Assembly: GCF_016401385.1 (NCBI RefSeq)
Contig: NZ_JAEACF010000001.1
Coordinates: 1,612,001 to 1,676,000 of the forward strand
Source of the DNA: Fictibacillus halophilus
Lineage (GTDB): Bacteria; Bacillota; Bacilli; Bacillales; Fictibacillaceae
Direction of reading: 5' to 3'
DNA length: 64,000 nt
A model generated the notes under the pieces. That model ran no database searches. It was not told the DNA's origin and worked only from the letters and a program-made list of their open reading frames with translations. Positions 16,471-26,236 of this stretch are shown here, in pieces (position 1 is the stretch's first letter; each line of letters begins with the position of its first letter). Both the position numbers and the translations under genes were made by a program.

Positions 16471-18960
16471 CTAGTTGTTTAAAACCTCGATTATATACTT
16501 AAATAATCGAATAGGATTATTTAAGTATTCTTCTCTATCAATTGATTTTAATTGCATACCTCCCACACGTTTAACTTGTATTTCAAGATTGCCCACAGAA
16601 ACTAATACTTCCCCTGATTTTATTTGAACAATTTCTGATGCCTGATCAACGTGTTTATGGTTCAAGTTAATTTTAGGATTGTTTGATAACCTACGCATGG
16701 TTTTCCAAATTGCTAACTCATCTTTACTTTTCATATAAAGTTCAGGTAATTCTGTAGCTTCTTTCAAATTATTTAGAGTAGTTAGCATGTATGAAGATAT
16801 CCCATAACCAACAGGTTTAATCACATTCTTCAAAGCTTCCCAAACAGTCACTGTAAATACAACAAGTTGTTCATTATTATTTAGCGAACTAAACTGGATG
16901 TCATCTATTTTACCGTAATACTTTACTCCGTTATTTTTCGAAACATTACTGGATAGGTAAAGGGCAATATGCTTTGCCTCTTGCCACCCTTTTTTCAAGT
17001 CCTTAGCTGATATCTTAAACGTTTTTTGTTGGATGCAATCCGTAAAAACTTCCTCATCACTTACTAAGCCAACCAGAACGGTTTCATCTAATGAAGACTG
17101 CCAGCGAGCTAATGTACCTCTTGGTAATATACCTTCTTCTTGAATTTCTTCAGGACTTTTTTCAATGAGGTGTTCCACAAACTGCTCAACTAACCTCGTT
17201 GCATTTGGTAAGAAAGGTAATCCTCCGATATTAACAGTCTCAATGCTTTTATAAAAAGCATGCTGCTCATACAATTCTTCTTCAAACCAAGGGAATAACA
17301 CGTATGCCCCAAAGGCTGTTCGTTCATATGGCCCTTCATGCTGAACAACTAACGCATCTCGGTATCGATGCATCGTGTTAATATCATCCTCCATCGGACC
17401 AGGGCTCTTATAGCGTTTTCCGTAATAACTATCCTCTACCGCAAAATCAATACGATATTTGGCATCAAAAATATAGTTATAGCTGTAGTCCTTACCTTTC
17501 TTCCGAATACTCAACATCGTATCGGGTTTCTGTGAGATCGTTGGAAGCTGCCTTTCTTCCTTTTGATATTGAAGAATAATCTTCTCTCCTGTATATGGGT
17601 GCTGATATACACGTTTAGCTGAATTACTACGTACAAGGTTCACAAACAGACCTTCTCTATTCACCTTCACCACATCTTGAGATAAGAGTATATACTTCTT
17701 ATCTAAGAGAGCACCAAGCTTAAGGTATGTCCAATACTCATAAAGCTGAGCTACATCTTTAACTGACATTTTATAGATTTGACCATGTAGTTCTAATCCA
17801 CGTGTAAGTAGAGCATAAATTTGAAAAGCCTCTCTATATCCTGGTGCCATCTGAATGACTAAGCTCATTACAGAACGATCCAATTTACTGATGGTCTTCC
17901 AAAATGGGTTTTTAATTCTTTGCTGAAGAAGTTTTTGCATGTCTTTGATCGCCTTAACCACTTGTTGATCTGGTTCTGTTTTATATCTTCCATTTGGAGC
18001 TTCTATCTTTCTATAGAGATCCTTAAGCTTATCTTCAATTCGAATTAGCAACCACTTAATTAGACGATTTTCCATCGTATCAAATGAGTGCTCTTTTATT
18101 ATCTGCCAACCCTCAATAGGCATAAGTTGTTTATTCTCAAACTGAATACCTTTTGGAACCTTTGGAACCTCTTGAAACAATGAAGCTTTTTTTCTAAGCT
18201 GGTTACGACCATAAGAGTCCATCTTCTTAAGTTGGTCACCTCTCACCTTTTGATGCGTGGTTATCAGTTGATGATGGGGTTGTTGTTCAATTCTTTTGAT
18301 CGCCTGGAGAAAAGATCTAAAATGGTGTTGAATTAGCCTATAAAATTCAGCAGCACTTGCTTCTCCCTCTACCCTAGTCCTCGCACCAAGATATGTTTTT
18401 CGTAAGAAGTGAAACGCTAGATTATAGATTTCTTCATTCACTTCATCTAGGAGCTTTCGATAATCTTCTTTATAATCAAGCTTTGAAGGAAAGATTTCAA
18501 AAGTTACAGACAATAAGATTTTTCCTTGCGAACGAATTTCAAAGGATGACAAGCCGACTTCATTCTGAAATTGTAGACTTCCCATCAGAACCTGCTTAGG
18601 ACCGACTGGAACACTGCTCACAGCATTTCGTAAAAGATGATGTTCGTGATAGAACTCTAACTCCGCATCTATTTTTGATGTAACGATAATTTGATAGTTT
18701 CCATTCTCAAAAAAGATGGGTCTAAAAGTTGAACCAGCAGCTAACACTTGTTGATCTACATCAAAAACTTTAACAGACTGAATCGACTTTCCTTTAGCCT
18801 TAAACTCCATCGTTTCATTTTGCAGTTTCTTCTTATATTGAGACAACCCTTCAAACCGCTGATGATAAGGTTTTCCTTTCATAAAAAGAGTAAATTCAGC
18901 CGTTTCAATTAAAACTAGCTCAACATCTTCACGAACCAATCCAGAAGGAAGTGAAGCCAT
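16471..18960 (-). CDS. DUF2357 PD-(D/E)XK nuclease of type IV-like module 2
   Basis: 829 aa. A long beta-rich N-terminal part (about 1-160) is followed by a helical DUF2357 region with the VAQLYEYWTYLKLG motif (403-416) and a nuclease core with P-D480 (QKPDTMLSI) and D499-A-K501 (YIFDAKYRID). The C-terminal 250 residues look like a further domain. The start overlaps the end of the AAA+ gene by 32 bases, so the two are translated together and probably form a McrBC-type complex. It is much longer than classical McrC (about 350 aa). No methyltransferase is linked, which suggests it targets modified DNA. Confidence 0.85.
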   Translation of the reverse strand: MASLPSGLVREDVELVLIETAEFTLFMKGKPYHQRFEGLSQYKKKLQNETMEFKAKGKSIQSVKVFDVDQQVLAAGSTFRPIFFENGNYQIIVTSKIDAELEFYHEHHLLRNAVSSVPVGPKQVLMGSLQFQNEVGLSSFEIRSQGKILLSVTFEIFPSKLDYKEDYRKLLDEVNEEIYNLAFHFLRKTYLGARTRVEGEASAAEFYRLIQHHFRSFLQAIKRIEQQPHHQLITTHQKVRGDQLKKMDSYGRNQLRKKASLFQEVPKVPKGIQFENKQLMPIEGWQIIKEHSFDTMENRLIKWLLIRIEDKLKDLYRKIEAPNGRYKTEPDQQVVKAIKDMQKLLQQRIKNPFWKTISKLDRSVMSLVIQMAPGYREAFQIYALLTRGLELHGQIYKMSVKDVAQLYEYWTYLKLGALLDKKYILLSQDVVKVNREGLFVNLVRSNSAKRVYQHPYTGEKIILQYQKEERQLPTISQKPDTMLSIRKKGKDYSYNYIFDAKYRIDFAVEDSYYGKRYKSPGPMEDDINTMHRYRDALVVQHEGPYERTAFGAYVLFPWFEEELYEQHAFYKSIETVNIGGLPFLPNATRLVEQFVEHLIEKSPEEIQEEGILPRGTLARWQSSLDETVLVGLVSDEEVFTDCIQQKTFKISAKDLKKGWQEAKHIALYLSSNVSKNNGVKYYGKIDDIQFSSLNNNEQLVVFTVTVWEALKNVIKPVGYGISSYMLTTLNNLKEATELPELYMKSKDELAIWKTMRRLSNNPKINLNHKHVDQASEIVQIKSGEVLVSVGNLEIQVKRVGGMQLKSIDREEYLNNPIRLFKYIIEVLNN

Positions 18961-20980
18961 CTAGCTGATACCTCCTAATCATATCCACAATCTTTTGTGC
19001 AGACTTAGGATATTTTGCTTTATCGAATTCAGGAAGGATATCTGTATCATAGACCTGATTCGTGCAAATTACATAAAGTCCCTTAAGAGTATCCCATACA
19101 CGTTCATCACTACCTGAAATACGAGGAAGTATCTTCTGAAGAATTGATTGATCTATAGCTTCTTTAAATGTCAGTAAGTTGTCTTTCTCGCTATAAATTA
19201 CATAAAAACATATTTCATCTCGTACCCGATAACCGACCTGTGCACCAATACCTTCAAGTTGTTTGTTAATATCGACTAAAACTTCTGTTACCTTTTTAAT
19301 TAACGCCATGTTATTCCGGTAAGCATCTTTTAAATGCAAGAAGTCCCCCGCTAAAGACTGATTTTCTATAGACAAAGGTTCCTGTTCTTTAAGATCCTCT
19401 AAGAAAGCAAAGTGATCCAATTGAACTCTATTAAACTCAATTGTATTTGCACGGTCCAACACCTTTTTGCTAAAAGGATGTGTCGTCTCGTCCATGTTTA
19501 CCGTTCCAATAATATAAACATTTGAAGGGAGGATAATGTCTCTGCCATCCACCTCAAAAGGTAATACCGGTGTCGTTATAATCTCTCCATTTTCCCGTTG
19601 CCGACTTTCCATTACACTTAATAAATCACTGAAGTAATATTCCACTCGCGCTAAGTTCATTTCATCAAGTAAAACAAAGAAAGGTTTGGTCGGATCATCC
19701 ATTGCCCTTTCCAAAACTGAAGTTAATAGACCTTTCTTAAAGTCACCCTTAATATCTACATAACCTAATAGGTCAGAACCATCACTCCAGTCAGGACGTA
19801 CTGGAATTAAGGTGAACTGACCATTTCTCTCTGTAGCACCCAAACTCTCAGCAAACCACTGAACCATTTTTGTTTTACCTGTACCAGATATACCGGAGAG
19901 TATGACAAAAGGTTTTGTTTTTAACGAAAGAAAAAGATTGATGACTTCTTCTTTCTTATAGTAGAAACCTTTGCTTTGTATGTAAGAATGTATGTGATTT
20001 GTTACATTCATACCGTTTATATCACTTATTCCTTTTTCTACAATTGAATCTTTATGTAAAAATGCATTTTTAATTTCCATTGGAAAACCCTCTCCAAACA
20101 TTGAATACAACTGACTAGCAAAGCTTTTTGAAACAGAGTAAAAGTAACCTTGTTTGATGTCGCCATGCTTATCAAAAGGACCTTTTTCTTCAATTCTCCA
20201 ACTTTCAGGTATTTCTATTTTCGGAATTGGTTTATTTAAATCGAAATAATTAACTTTTAATTGATTTCCATCAACTTGCCATTCATCAGTTTGTATTTCC
20301 TTTGGTTTAGCATGCTGTTCAGCTTCTTTATTTACAATTCCAACACACCTGATGTGCATGTTGCTGTACACAAAAACAATATCACCTTTTTTTGCTTTTA
20401 ATAAATCTGTGTGATGGGCTAATGGTGAGCCATTTTTCGCTCTTTGTGGTGCCCATAAATAACTACCACTTCTCTCTTGAATATGGGTTTTCCCCTGGTT
20501 TACCCACCAGAAAGCATTATTAGATATTCTCTTAAATGGATCTAATTTTATTGTAAATACAAAAGGATTCTCTGTTTTATAAAATTCAATATATTCTGCT
20601 TGATCCAGAGGGACATGAACCTGTTGTTTTTCGTTTTCTATTCTTCTTTCTCTTATGTATTCATAGCTTTTGTTAAATGTAGTAAGTAGAATTTGTTTTA
20701 ATTTGGCATTATTGTCGTACCTTATTTGTAAAGAATCTACACTAACACCTTTTCTATCAACATTTGTTAATTGAGCATCATATACTTCATCATCTAGAAT
20801 TAACTTAATGTTATATTTTTCTCCTCTATTAACATGAGTTCCATGATTTGCTTCCTCAAAGTCTTCATGAAACTCAATCGGTATATGAGATCCATTACTA
20901 AATATTGACCAGTCAACTTTTTTCCTTGCAATCATTTGTGAATGTGTTTTTGACCAACTTCTTTTTTCTTTTATCATCAT
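18929..20980 (-). CDS. EVE-like domain McrB-type AAA+ NTPase of module 2
   Basis: 683 aa. Residues about 150-290 look like an EVE/PUA-type domain (SGSYLWAPQ, KAKKGDIVFVYSN, RCVGIVN), a fold that reads modified bases. An extra N-terminal beta domain (30-110, IPIEFHEDF) precedes it. The AAA+ part has Walker A GISGTGKT (363-370), DEMNLARVE (439-447) and the GTVNMDET signature (492-499). Two ATGs are possible (20980 or 20977) behind CAGGAG. An EVE plus McrB layout is known for modification-dependent restriction, so the likely target is phage DNA with altered cytosines; this is an inference. Confidence 0.85.
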   Translation of the reverse strand: MMIKEKRSWSKTHSQMIARKKVDWSIFSNGSHIPIEFHEDFEEANHGTHVNRGEKYNIKLILDDEVYDAQLTNVDRKGVSVDSLQIRYDNNAKLKQILLTTFNKSYEYIRERRIENEKQQVHVPLDQAEYIEFYKTENPFVFTIKLDPFKRISNNAFWWVNQGKTHIQERSGSYLWAPQRAKNGSPLAHHTDLLKAKKGDIVFVYSNMHIRCVGIVNKEAEQHAKPKEIQTDEWQVDGNQLKVNYFDLNKPIPKIEIPESWRIEEKGPFDKHGDIKQGYFYSVSKSFASQLYSMFGEGFPMEIKNAFLHKDSIVEKGISDINGMNVTNHIHSYIQSKGFYYKKEEVINLFLSLKTKPFVILSGISGTGKTKMVQWFAESLGATERNGQFTLIPVRPDWSDGSDLLGYVDIKGDFKKGLLTSVLERAMDDPTKPFFVLLDEMNLARVEYYFSDLLSVMESRQRENGEIITTPVLPFEVDGRDIILPSNVYIIGTVNMDETTHPFSKKVLDRANTIEFNRVQLDHFAFLEDLKEQEPLSIENQSLAGDFLHLKDAYRNNMALIKKVTEVLVDINKQLEGIGAQVGYRVRDEICFYVIYSEKDNLLTFKEAIDQSILQKILPRISGSDERVWDTLKGLYVICTNQVYDTDILPEFDKAKYPKSAQKIVDMIRRYQLDGFTSFWIGS

Positions 20981-21095
20981 TTACTCCTGATGGATTATCA
21001 TAAAAGATAATTATTTTTTATAAATTTTAGATTTTAGACAATGCTTCAAATTTACAGGTTTATTGTAGAGTCAAACCAACCTAGTTAAACTCATA

Positions 21096-21602
21096 CTATT
21101 CTTCTAACCACGTTGTAAAAAAACTCCAATCTTTAACGGTTCCATCTTCATTTAATAAACCTAAGTAAGTACCATCACCCTTACCAACTTGCCAAATGGC
21201 TTGGGCAGTATTATCTTTTTCAGAAATTCCACTGCTCTTTATGTAATCAAAAAAGATATTTTTACCTGATCCATAATTCTCAGCAACATATGCAATCAAG
21301 TAAATGTCCACACAACTTGCACCCAGTTCCTTTGGGTGGAAACTAAGAATATGAGATTTTAGCAACTGAATAACTTCTTCATCAGAAATAGTTAACAATT
21401 CATCTTTAATGTTATTAATATGGTAAGATTGATAACTTCTTTTTTCCCACTGTTTTAATTGATAATAATCTCCATTCACTGTTGAAAGCTTTTTAAGCAT
21501 ATTCTTAAGATTACATACTGTAGGGATTATATTTGTGTGAATACTTCTACCACGTATATTATCAGGTAGTGTGTATACAATAATATCTTTTTTGATATCC
21601 AT
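21096..21602 (-). CDS. Unknown third protein of module 3
   Basis: 168 aa if started at ATG 21602, which has AGGAGC 8 bases upstream, overlapping the stop of the nuclease gene. An upstream in-frame ATG (21632) lies inside the nuclease gene and has no such site. It is soluble, with no ATPase, nuclease or membrane motif. Helical middle; C-terminal pattern AQAIWQVGKGDGTYLGLL and a Trp-rich end. It is the last gene of the AAA+/nuclease operon, so a role in that system (adaptor, effector or control) is likely. I do not recognise the family. Confidence 0.65.
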   Translation of the reverse strand: MDIKKDIIVYTLPDNIRGRSIHTNIIPTVCNLKNMLKKLSTVNGDYYQLKQWEKRSYQSYHINNIKDELLTISDEEVIQLLKSHILSFHPKELGASCVDIYLIAYVAENYGSGKNIFFDYIKSSGISEKDNTAQAIWQVGKGDGTYLGLLNEDGTVKDWSFFTTWLEE

Positions 21603-21612
21603 CTCTGCGCTC

Positions 21613-23088
21613 CTAAATTGAGTTCCTATCATGTTCTTCGGTTACTCCAGGCATCATTTTTACTGCCCCCATCTTGTACCTTTGATGAAATTGATCAGCA
21701 TAATATCTGAGTTCTTCTCCTGACTCCTGAAACGGTGTCAGGATATACACTTCTTCTACTACTTTTTCATCCGTAAAGACGTTTCTAATCCCATCCCTGT
21801 ATTTATGCATTTCACCCAATGCTGTACCTATGTTGTTCTGTACACGATATTTCGGATCATAAATAAATAGCTTTTTCCCTCGCTGGATGACAATGTCAGG
21901 AATCATCCTTTGGGTGAAGGTATAAAAAGGCGCTTTTGTATTAACTGCAACATGTTCTGGATTTCGATACTGAAACACACGCTGGAATGAAATGGTGTCA
22001 CCGTTTTTTAGTTTAACGGTACTCTCTTTGTTTTCCGCTAACGAGAGAAATATCCCGTCTGATGTAGTTTTATAAAGCTGTGATGAATCAGCCAGTTCCC
22101 CGTTCTGTCTTGCTTGTTTGATTAACTTCATGTAGCACCACATTTCATATACTTGAAACGTATCTTTTAACGGTATGTGATACTCAAATCCAATCTCATA
22201 CTTCTGATGCTGATACAGCTTTTCAAACCATGTGTGCCATTTTCGATAGATCGGATGCTTTCTTAACCGTTGTGTGATGGTCACCTGGCCGTTATAAGAT
22301 TTGATATCATTCAAGAATGAATGGTTCAGCCAGTACAACACCTTGTTTCTTAGTTTCTCTGCTTCCTCTTTTAACACACCATCCGCATAATCACGGTATT
22401 TGGAAAGAAGATGTCTTAGTTCAAGAAGCTGCTTTTTTACTAAACGGTTTTCATACAGGTCGTTCGTTTCCTGCCGTTTTGACGTCCACACTTTTTTAGG
22501 AACAAGCAGTTCTGTCCGGCCGTGATTTCTTTCCAGCCATAGTGACGTAGATGTATGTACCTGCTGGATTTTTTCACGGTTCGTTATGAAGTTTTCCTGC
22601 TTAAGAACAGATAATGGATTGCTGTTGATTTTTTGAAACAGCAGGGATAACTCGTGAAAGCTTCTTTTAATGTACGACCATTGTGTCCAAGACAGAGTAC
22701 GTTCTCTTCCACTTGTATTGAACCCATTATTCAGGCCGCTATAATCAAAACAAACGGCTGCTTCCTCAAGTATTTCTCTCAGCATGATCTCATACTGCTC
22801 GGTCGTCATCTTTCTTTCATCGGTATAGATGTAAGTTTTTAGGTGAGTTCCATTGATTTCAATAGTTGCTTCCCCTGATTGAAAGGGTGTCTGCAGCGTT
22901 CCTCTCACTCCAGATTCATTTGGAACGAACGGTAGAGGCATCCCGTTAAACAATATGACAGGATTGCTCTCACTCTCCAGTTTCCACTCATAAGAAGTGG
23001 CTTCTCTTAAATAAGCTTCTTCAAGTGGAAGCCAGCCTTCTTCATTACTCCGGATATATAGATTAACGCCAGAACTGGGTTGCTCCAT
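21613..23088 (-). CDS. DUF2357 PD-(D/E)XK nuclease of type IV-like module 3
   Basis: 491 aa. The DUF2357 helical region holds the TFQVYEMWCYMKLI motif (310-323), matching the sister motif in the 829-aa nuclease. The nuclease core is IPDIVIQ (D398) and IYDPKYRV (D411-x-K413). The N-terminal 90 residues form a small beta domain. Its start lies 26 bases inside the end of the AAA+ gene, so they are coupled. It is expected to be the cutting subunit loaded by the 753-aa AAA+ protein. Confidence 0.85.
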   Translation of the reverse strand: MEQPSSGVNLYIRSNEEGWLPLEEAYLREATSYEWKLESESNPVILFNGMPLPFVPNESGVRGTLQTPFQSGEATIEINGTHLKTYIYTDERKMTTEQYEIMLREILEEAAVCFDYSGLNNGFNTSGRERTLSWTQWSYIKRSFHELSLLFQKINSNPLSVLKQENFITNREKIQQVHTSTSLWLERNHGRTELLVPKKVWTSKRQETNDLYENRLVKKQLLELRHLLSKYRDYADGVLKEEAEKLRNKVLYWLNHSFLNDIKSYNGQVTITQRLRKHPIYRKWHTWFEKLYQHQKYEIGFEYHIPLKDTFQVYEMWCYMKLIKQARQNGELADSSQLYKTTSDGIFLSLAENKESTVKLKNGDTISFQRVFQYRNPEHVAVNTKAPFYTFTQRMIPDIVIQRGKKLFIYDPKYRVQNNIGTALGEMHKYRDGIRNVFTDEKVVEEVYILTPFQESGEELRYYADQFHQRYKMGAVKMMPGVTEEHDRNSI

Positions 23089-25324
23089 AACGCTCCAGCT
23101 CCTTTTCCATTCTCATGATATGACCAAAAGATTGAGATTCTTCACCAAAGTGAGCTTGGAATTTAGTTTTAAGCTTTGTAAACAAGTCAGTAATTCGCTC
23201 GTCTCCTCTTAATTTCGGTAGCATTTTCTCACTGATCACTCGATCCAGTGCAGACATAGAATCGAGACTGAACTGCTCATCCAGTTCCTTATTCCTCACC
23301 AGCTTCTGAACCATCTCGTTCATCGTTCTGTAGCCAAAGTGAAGGTCAAATGATTTTAGATCATTGTGAATGTCACAAAGAATATCATATTCATTACTGA
23401 CCATTGATTTAACCGATTGATCAAGTGTTGACCAATAATGATCAAAATCAACATCTGATAGTGTCATCACAAAAGCACGGTCAAGGACCTTATCTGACAA
23501 GCTATGCGTCGTCTCGTCCACATTAATCGTTCCCAACACATACACGTTTGGCGGGATGCTGATCTTTTGTGGAATATCCGTAACATCCTCTCGGTTATGC
23601 AGCAGGATTTCTTTGCGAGACTCAACAGCACTTAAGTAATCACTCAAGTAATATTCCACCCGAGCCAGGTTCATCTCGTCTAGCACAATAAAATGAGGCT
23701 TGTCTCGTTCCTTTTGAGCTGAGATTAATACCTGGAGGAATTCTGTCATAATATATTTTTTCTCAAATGAACTATAATACCCGAATAGCGCTGTAGCATC
23801 CATCCAATCAGGACGAACAGGAATAATCGACAAATAGGGATTTTCAGCCTCATAGTCAAGTCCGTACACAGCATTCGCATACAAACGGCACAACTGCGTT
23901 TTCCCCGTACCAGAAATTCCATTTAAGATGACAAAGTGCTTTTCATCAAGTGCTGTTAAATTCAAATGGAAATCACGAATGATATCTGTTGAAAAAGTAA
24001 ACTGGCTGTTAGCAATTGTTTCGTGAATTTCTCTGAATGAGAAGTTGCTGACAAACTTGGCTTCCAGTATTTCTTCTGTTTCATCTTCATTTGAATCAAG
24101 TATAGCTGGATCCGTATCCGGCAGTTCTAATCTCTTACTGACATAAGCAAATAGTAAACTTGCTGTAACAAGTTCTTTTTTTATCACGGAAATCTCCTTA
24201 TTAAACAACTTGGTTTCGTTGTTATATAAGCCCACATAATAAGAATTTCCTTCTGTTTCAAAACCATGTTCATTTAAAAGCTCCATCGCATTTCTATTCA
24301 ATTCTGTATTATCTAGGTGCCGTGTTGTGAAAACTTTTTTTATCCACCACTCTGCTTCATCCTTAAGAACAAGGTCTCTTACGTTCGAGTAAATATGGTC
24401 ATGACCTTCAATTGCTACACAAATTACTTGATTCGGTGAAATCGTTTCATCAATTTCGAAATATATTATAAAACCTTTAGTAATTAATTGGTCCTGATCA
24501 TAAATAGAAAACGCTTGTCTTTTAGCCTTTGATTTAAAATGATCTACTTCCCCAAAAATTAGAGAGTAAGAATGCTCTAATAACTGAATAGTATCTTTCC
24601 TGTATCCCTCATTAATAAAAAGATCTAAAAACTCGTTTCCTTGTTTGTCCCACTTTTTTTCTTCCATTAATTTTTCTTTAACAATTTCAGTATTCTCCCA
24701 CACTTTTAACAAGTGTTTTTCCAATTCCTCTTTTGAAATTTGACCGTATAGAGGTAGCTCCGTCCCAAAGTGATAGTAAGGACGTTTTCTTTGTTTTCTA
24801 AAGGTAGTAAACACTGGTTTAAAATTAGATTTCAATACTTGTTCTTTTTTAAACCAATCTGATTGAAAATAAATGGAAACATCCTCAGGCAATTGCTGAA
24901 TGGCCGGCATCAATTGATCGGCTCTCATCAAATACCAGATTGGGAGAAAAGTTGAATCAACTGAAATATAAAGCTTTTGGTCAACACCGTTCAGTTCCAG
25001 TGTTAATAAGTTTACCTCTTGTTCTCCTATTTTTTCGTTAAGAGCGACGTAATATTTTCTCCCTATTTTTGTGCTCTTTTTTTGTTCAGCTAATTTTGGG
25101 TTTTTTGAATCATGATAAGTAGTAGTTAAAGTAACAGAATAATCTTTTATAACTCTGTTTTCTGTAAGTAGATTATTATCATGACAAAAACGCTCAAAGA
25201 AAGCCTTTATCTCAGGATGTATATTGTCTAAAACACTTCTACATCTGTCCGAAGTGTCAATTTCATTAAAGATAGTTTGATATTTTAAAAGATCGAATGT
25301 GGTTGTAGACGTGTCATGCACCAT
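23063..25324 (-). CDS. McrB-type AAA+ NTPase of module 3
   Basis: 753 aa. The C-terminal AAA+ domain has GISGTGKT (469-476), DEMNLARVE (549-557) and GTINVDETT (598-606). The roughly 440-residue N-terminal region is not recognised; it contains a beta-rich unit (KKYYVALNEKIGE-like, residues about 85-155) reminiscent of MrcB_N and a second alpha/beta unit (280-380) that may be another base reader. AAAGGA precedes the ATG. The AAA+ core shares the DEMNLARVEYY block with module 2, so the two modules are related, but the N-terminal readers differ and so may their targets. Confidence 0.85.
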   Translation of the reverse strand: MVHDTSTTTFDLLKYQTIFNEIDTSDRCRSVLDNIHPEIKAFFERFCHDNNLLTENRVIKDYSVTLTTTYHDSKNPKLAEQKKSTKIGRKYYVALNEKIGEQEVNLLTLELNGVDQKLYISVDSTFLPIWYLMRADQLMPAIQQLPEDVSIYFQSDWFKKEQVLKSNFKPVFTTFRKQRKRPYYHFGTELPLYGQISKEELEKHLLKVWENTEIVKEKLMEEKKWDKQGNEFLDLFINEGYRKDTIQLLEHSYSLIFGEVDHFKSKAKRQAFSIYDQDQLITKGFIIYFEIDETISPNQVICVAIEGHDHIYSNVRDLVLKDEAEWWIKKVFTTRHLDNTELNRNAMELLNEHGFETEGNSYYVGLYNNETKLFNKEISVIKKELVTASLLFAYVSKRLELPDTDPAILDSNEDETEEILEAKFVSNFSFREIHETIANSQFTFSTDIIRDFHLNLTALDEKHFVILNGISGTGKTQLCRLYANAVYGLDYEAENPYLSIIPVRPDWMDATALFGYYSSFEKKYIMTEFLQVLISAQKERDKPHFIVLDEMNLARVEYYLSDYLSAVESRKEILLHNREDVTDIPQKISIPPNVYVLGTINVDETTHSLSDKVLDRAFVMTLSDVDFDHYWSTLDQSVKSMVSNEYDILCDIHNDLKSFDLHFGYRTMNEMVQKLVRNKELDEQFSLDSMSALDRVISEKMLPKLRGDERITDLFTKLKTKFQAHFGEESQSFGHIMRMEKELERYGATQFWR

Positions 25325-25527
25325 AGTTCCAAATCCTTTCTAAATAGATTAACAAATAGCTCCACAGGTTTATTATTTATCAATTAATGTAAATACCATT
25401 ATTTAAATAGATACGGTTATCTTGTTATACCTCTCATTATATAATAAATCATTTGTAATGTTTTCCAAATTTTATTATTCTACTAATATACGTGTGTTTA
25501 ACTATTATTGGAAAGGATATTAAAACA

Positions 25528-26205
25528 ATGCTAAAAGGTTTTTTATCATTTTTAAATAAGAAGAGCAATAATACAACTATACAAAATGTTGTATTTTCTC
25601 CTCAGAAAATCTACCTTTACCAACCCGATCAGAATGAACTTCAAAAAATTATAGATAAACCATTTCCAGAAGGGAAAGCTCCAGGTTATGTTTATTTTGT
25701 GCAAGAACATCTGAACGGGACTTTTAAGATTGGAAAGACAAAACATATAGAAAAGCGGATGAATGTCTTTGGTGTAAAACTACCATTTAAGAATGAACTT
25801 ATATATTTGATTAAGACTGGTGATCATCATCAAACAGAAGTCGCATTTCACAAATATTTTTCTCAAAAGAGGCTAGAAGGAGAATGGTTTCAATTAAACC
25901 AAGAAGACATTACTTGGATTAAGGAGCAAAAATATACCACTGAAATATTTAAATCTATACATTCACTAAGTATAGATGGGGTTAAAAGTAAGGTTAAAAC
26001 AAACAAAGTATATTTAACTCCCAAACAGATTGAGTATGCTATTTCAATGGTAAACAAATTAGATAGATACGAACTAGTTATTAATCATGCTGAACTTACA
26101 AAGAAAGATCTTGATCGCCTAATCATGTACTCTAAGTTTAAAAATAAAGGAACTCTCGTAAATATGGTTAAAGAAGGAATACTAAAAGAAAAAATAACCA
26201 TATAA
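25528..26205 (+). CDS. GIY-YIG nuclease-like protein (T5orf172/MUG113 type)
   Basis: 225 aa from ATG 25528, with GGAAAGGA 10 bases upstream; an upstream GTG (25492) lacks one. The central domain (about 55-135) matches the T5orf172 version of the GIY-YIG fold: GYVYFVQE, then GTFKIGKTKHIEKRM, and the EVAFHKYFSQKRLEGEWFQL end. The C-terminal 80 residues are helical and basic. Such proteins are often found in phages and defence regions and may nick DNA. It is divergent from the module 3 operon and marks the right edge of the island. Confidence 0.8.
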   Translation: MLKGFLSFLNKKSNNTTIQNVVFSPQKIYLYQPDQNELQKIIDKPFPEGKAPGYVYFVQEHLNGTFKIGKTKHIEKRMNVFGVKLPFKNELIYLIKTGDHHQTEVAFHKYFSQKRLEGEWFQLNQEDITWIKEQKYTTEIFKSIHSLSIDGVKSKVKTNKVYLTPKQIEYAISMVNKLDRYELVINHAELTKKDLDRLIMYSKFKNKGTLVNMVKEGILKEKITI

Positions 26206-26210
26206 ATATA

Positions 26211-26236
26211 GAAAGTTGCCTAATTTGGCAACTTTC
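26211..26236. terminator. Bidirectional terminator
   Basis: A perfect 10-bp stem (GAAAGTTGCC, 26211-26220; GGCAACTTTC, 26227-26236) between convergent genes, directly after the GIY-YIG stop and at the stop of the hydrolase on the other strand. Confidence 0.8.

Noticed and set aside
16471..25324. Naming modules 2 and 3 as CoCoNuT systems
   Set aside because: I saw no long coiled-coil segments in either AAA+/nuclease pair, which would be needed for that label.
9223..26236. Transposon or integrase driving the island
   Set aside because: No transposase, integrase, tRNA or long terminal repeat was found at either edge.
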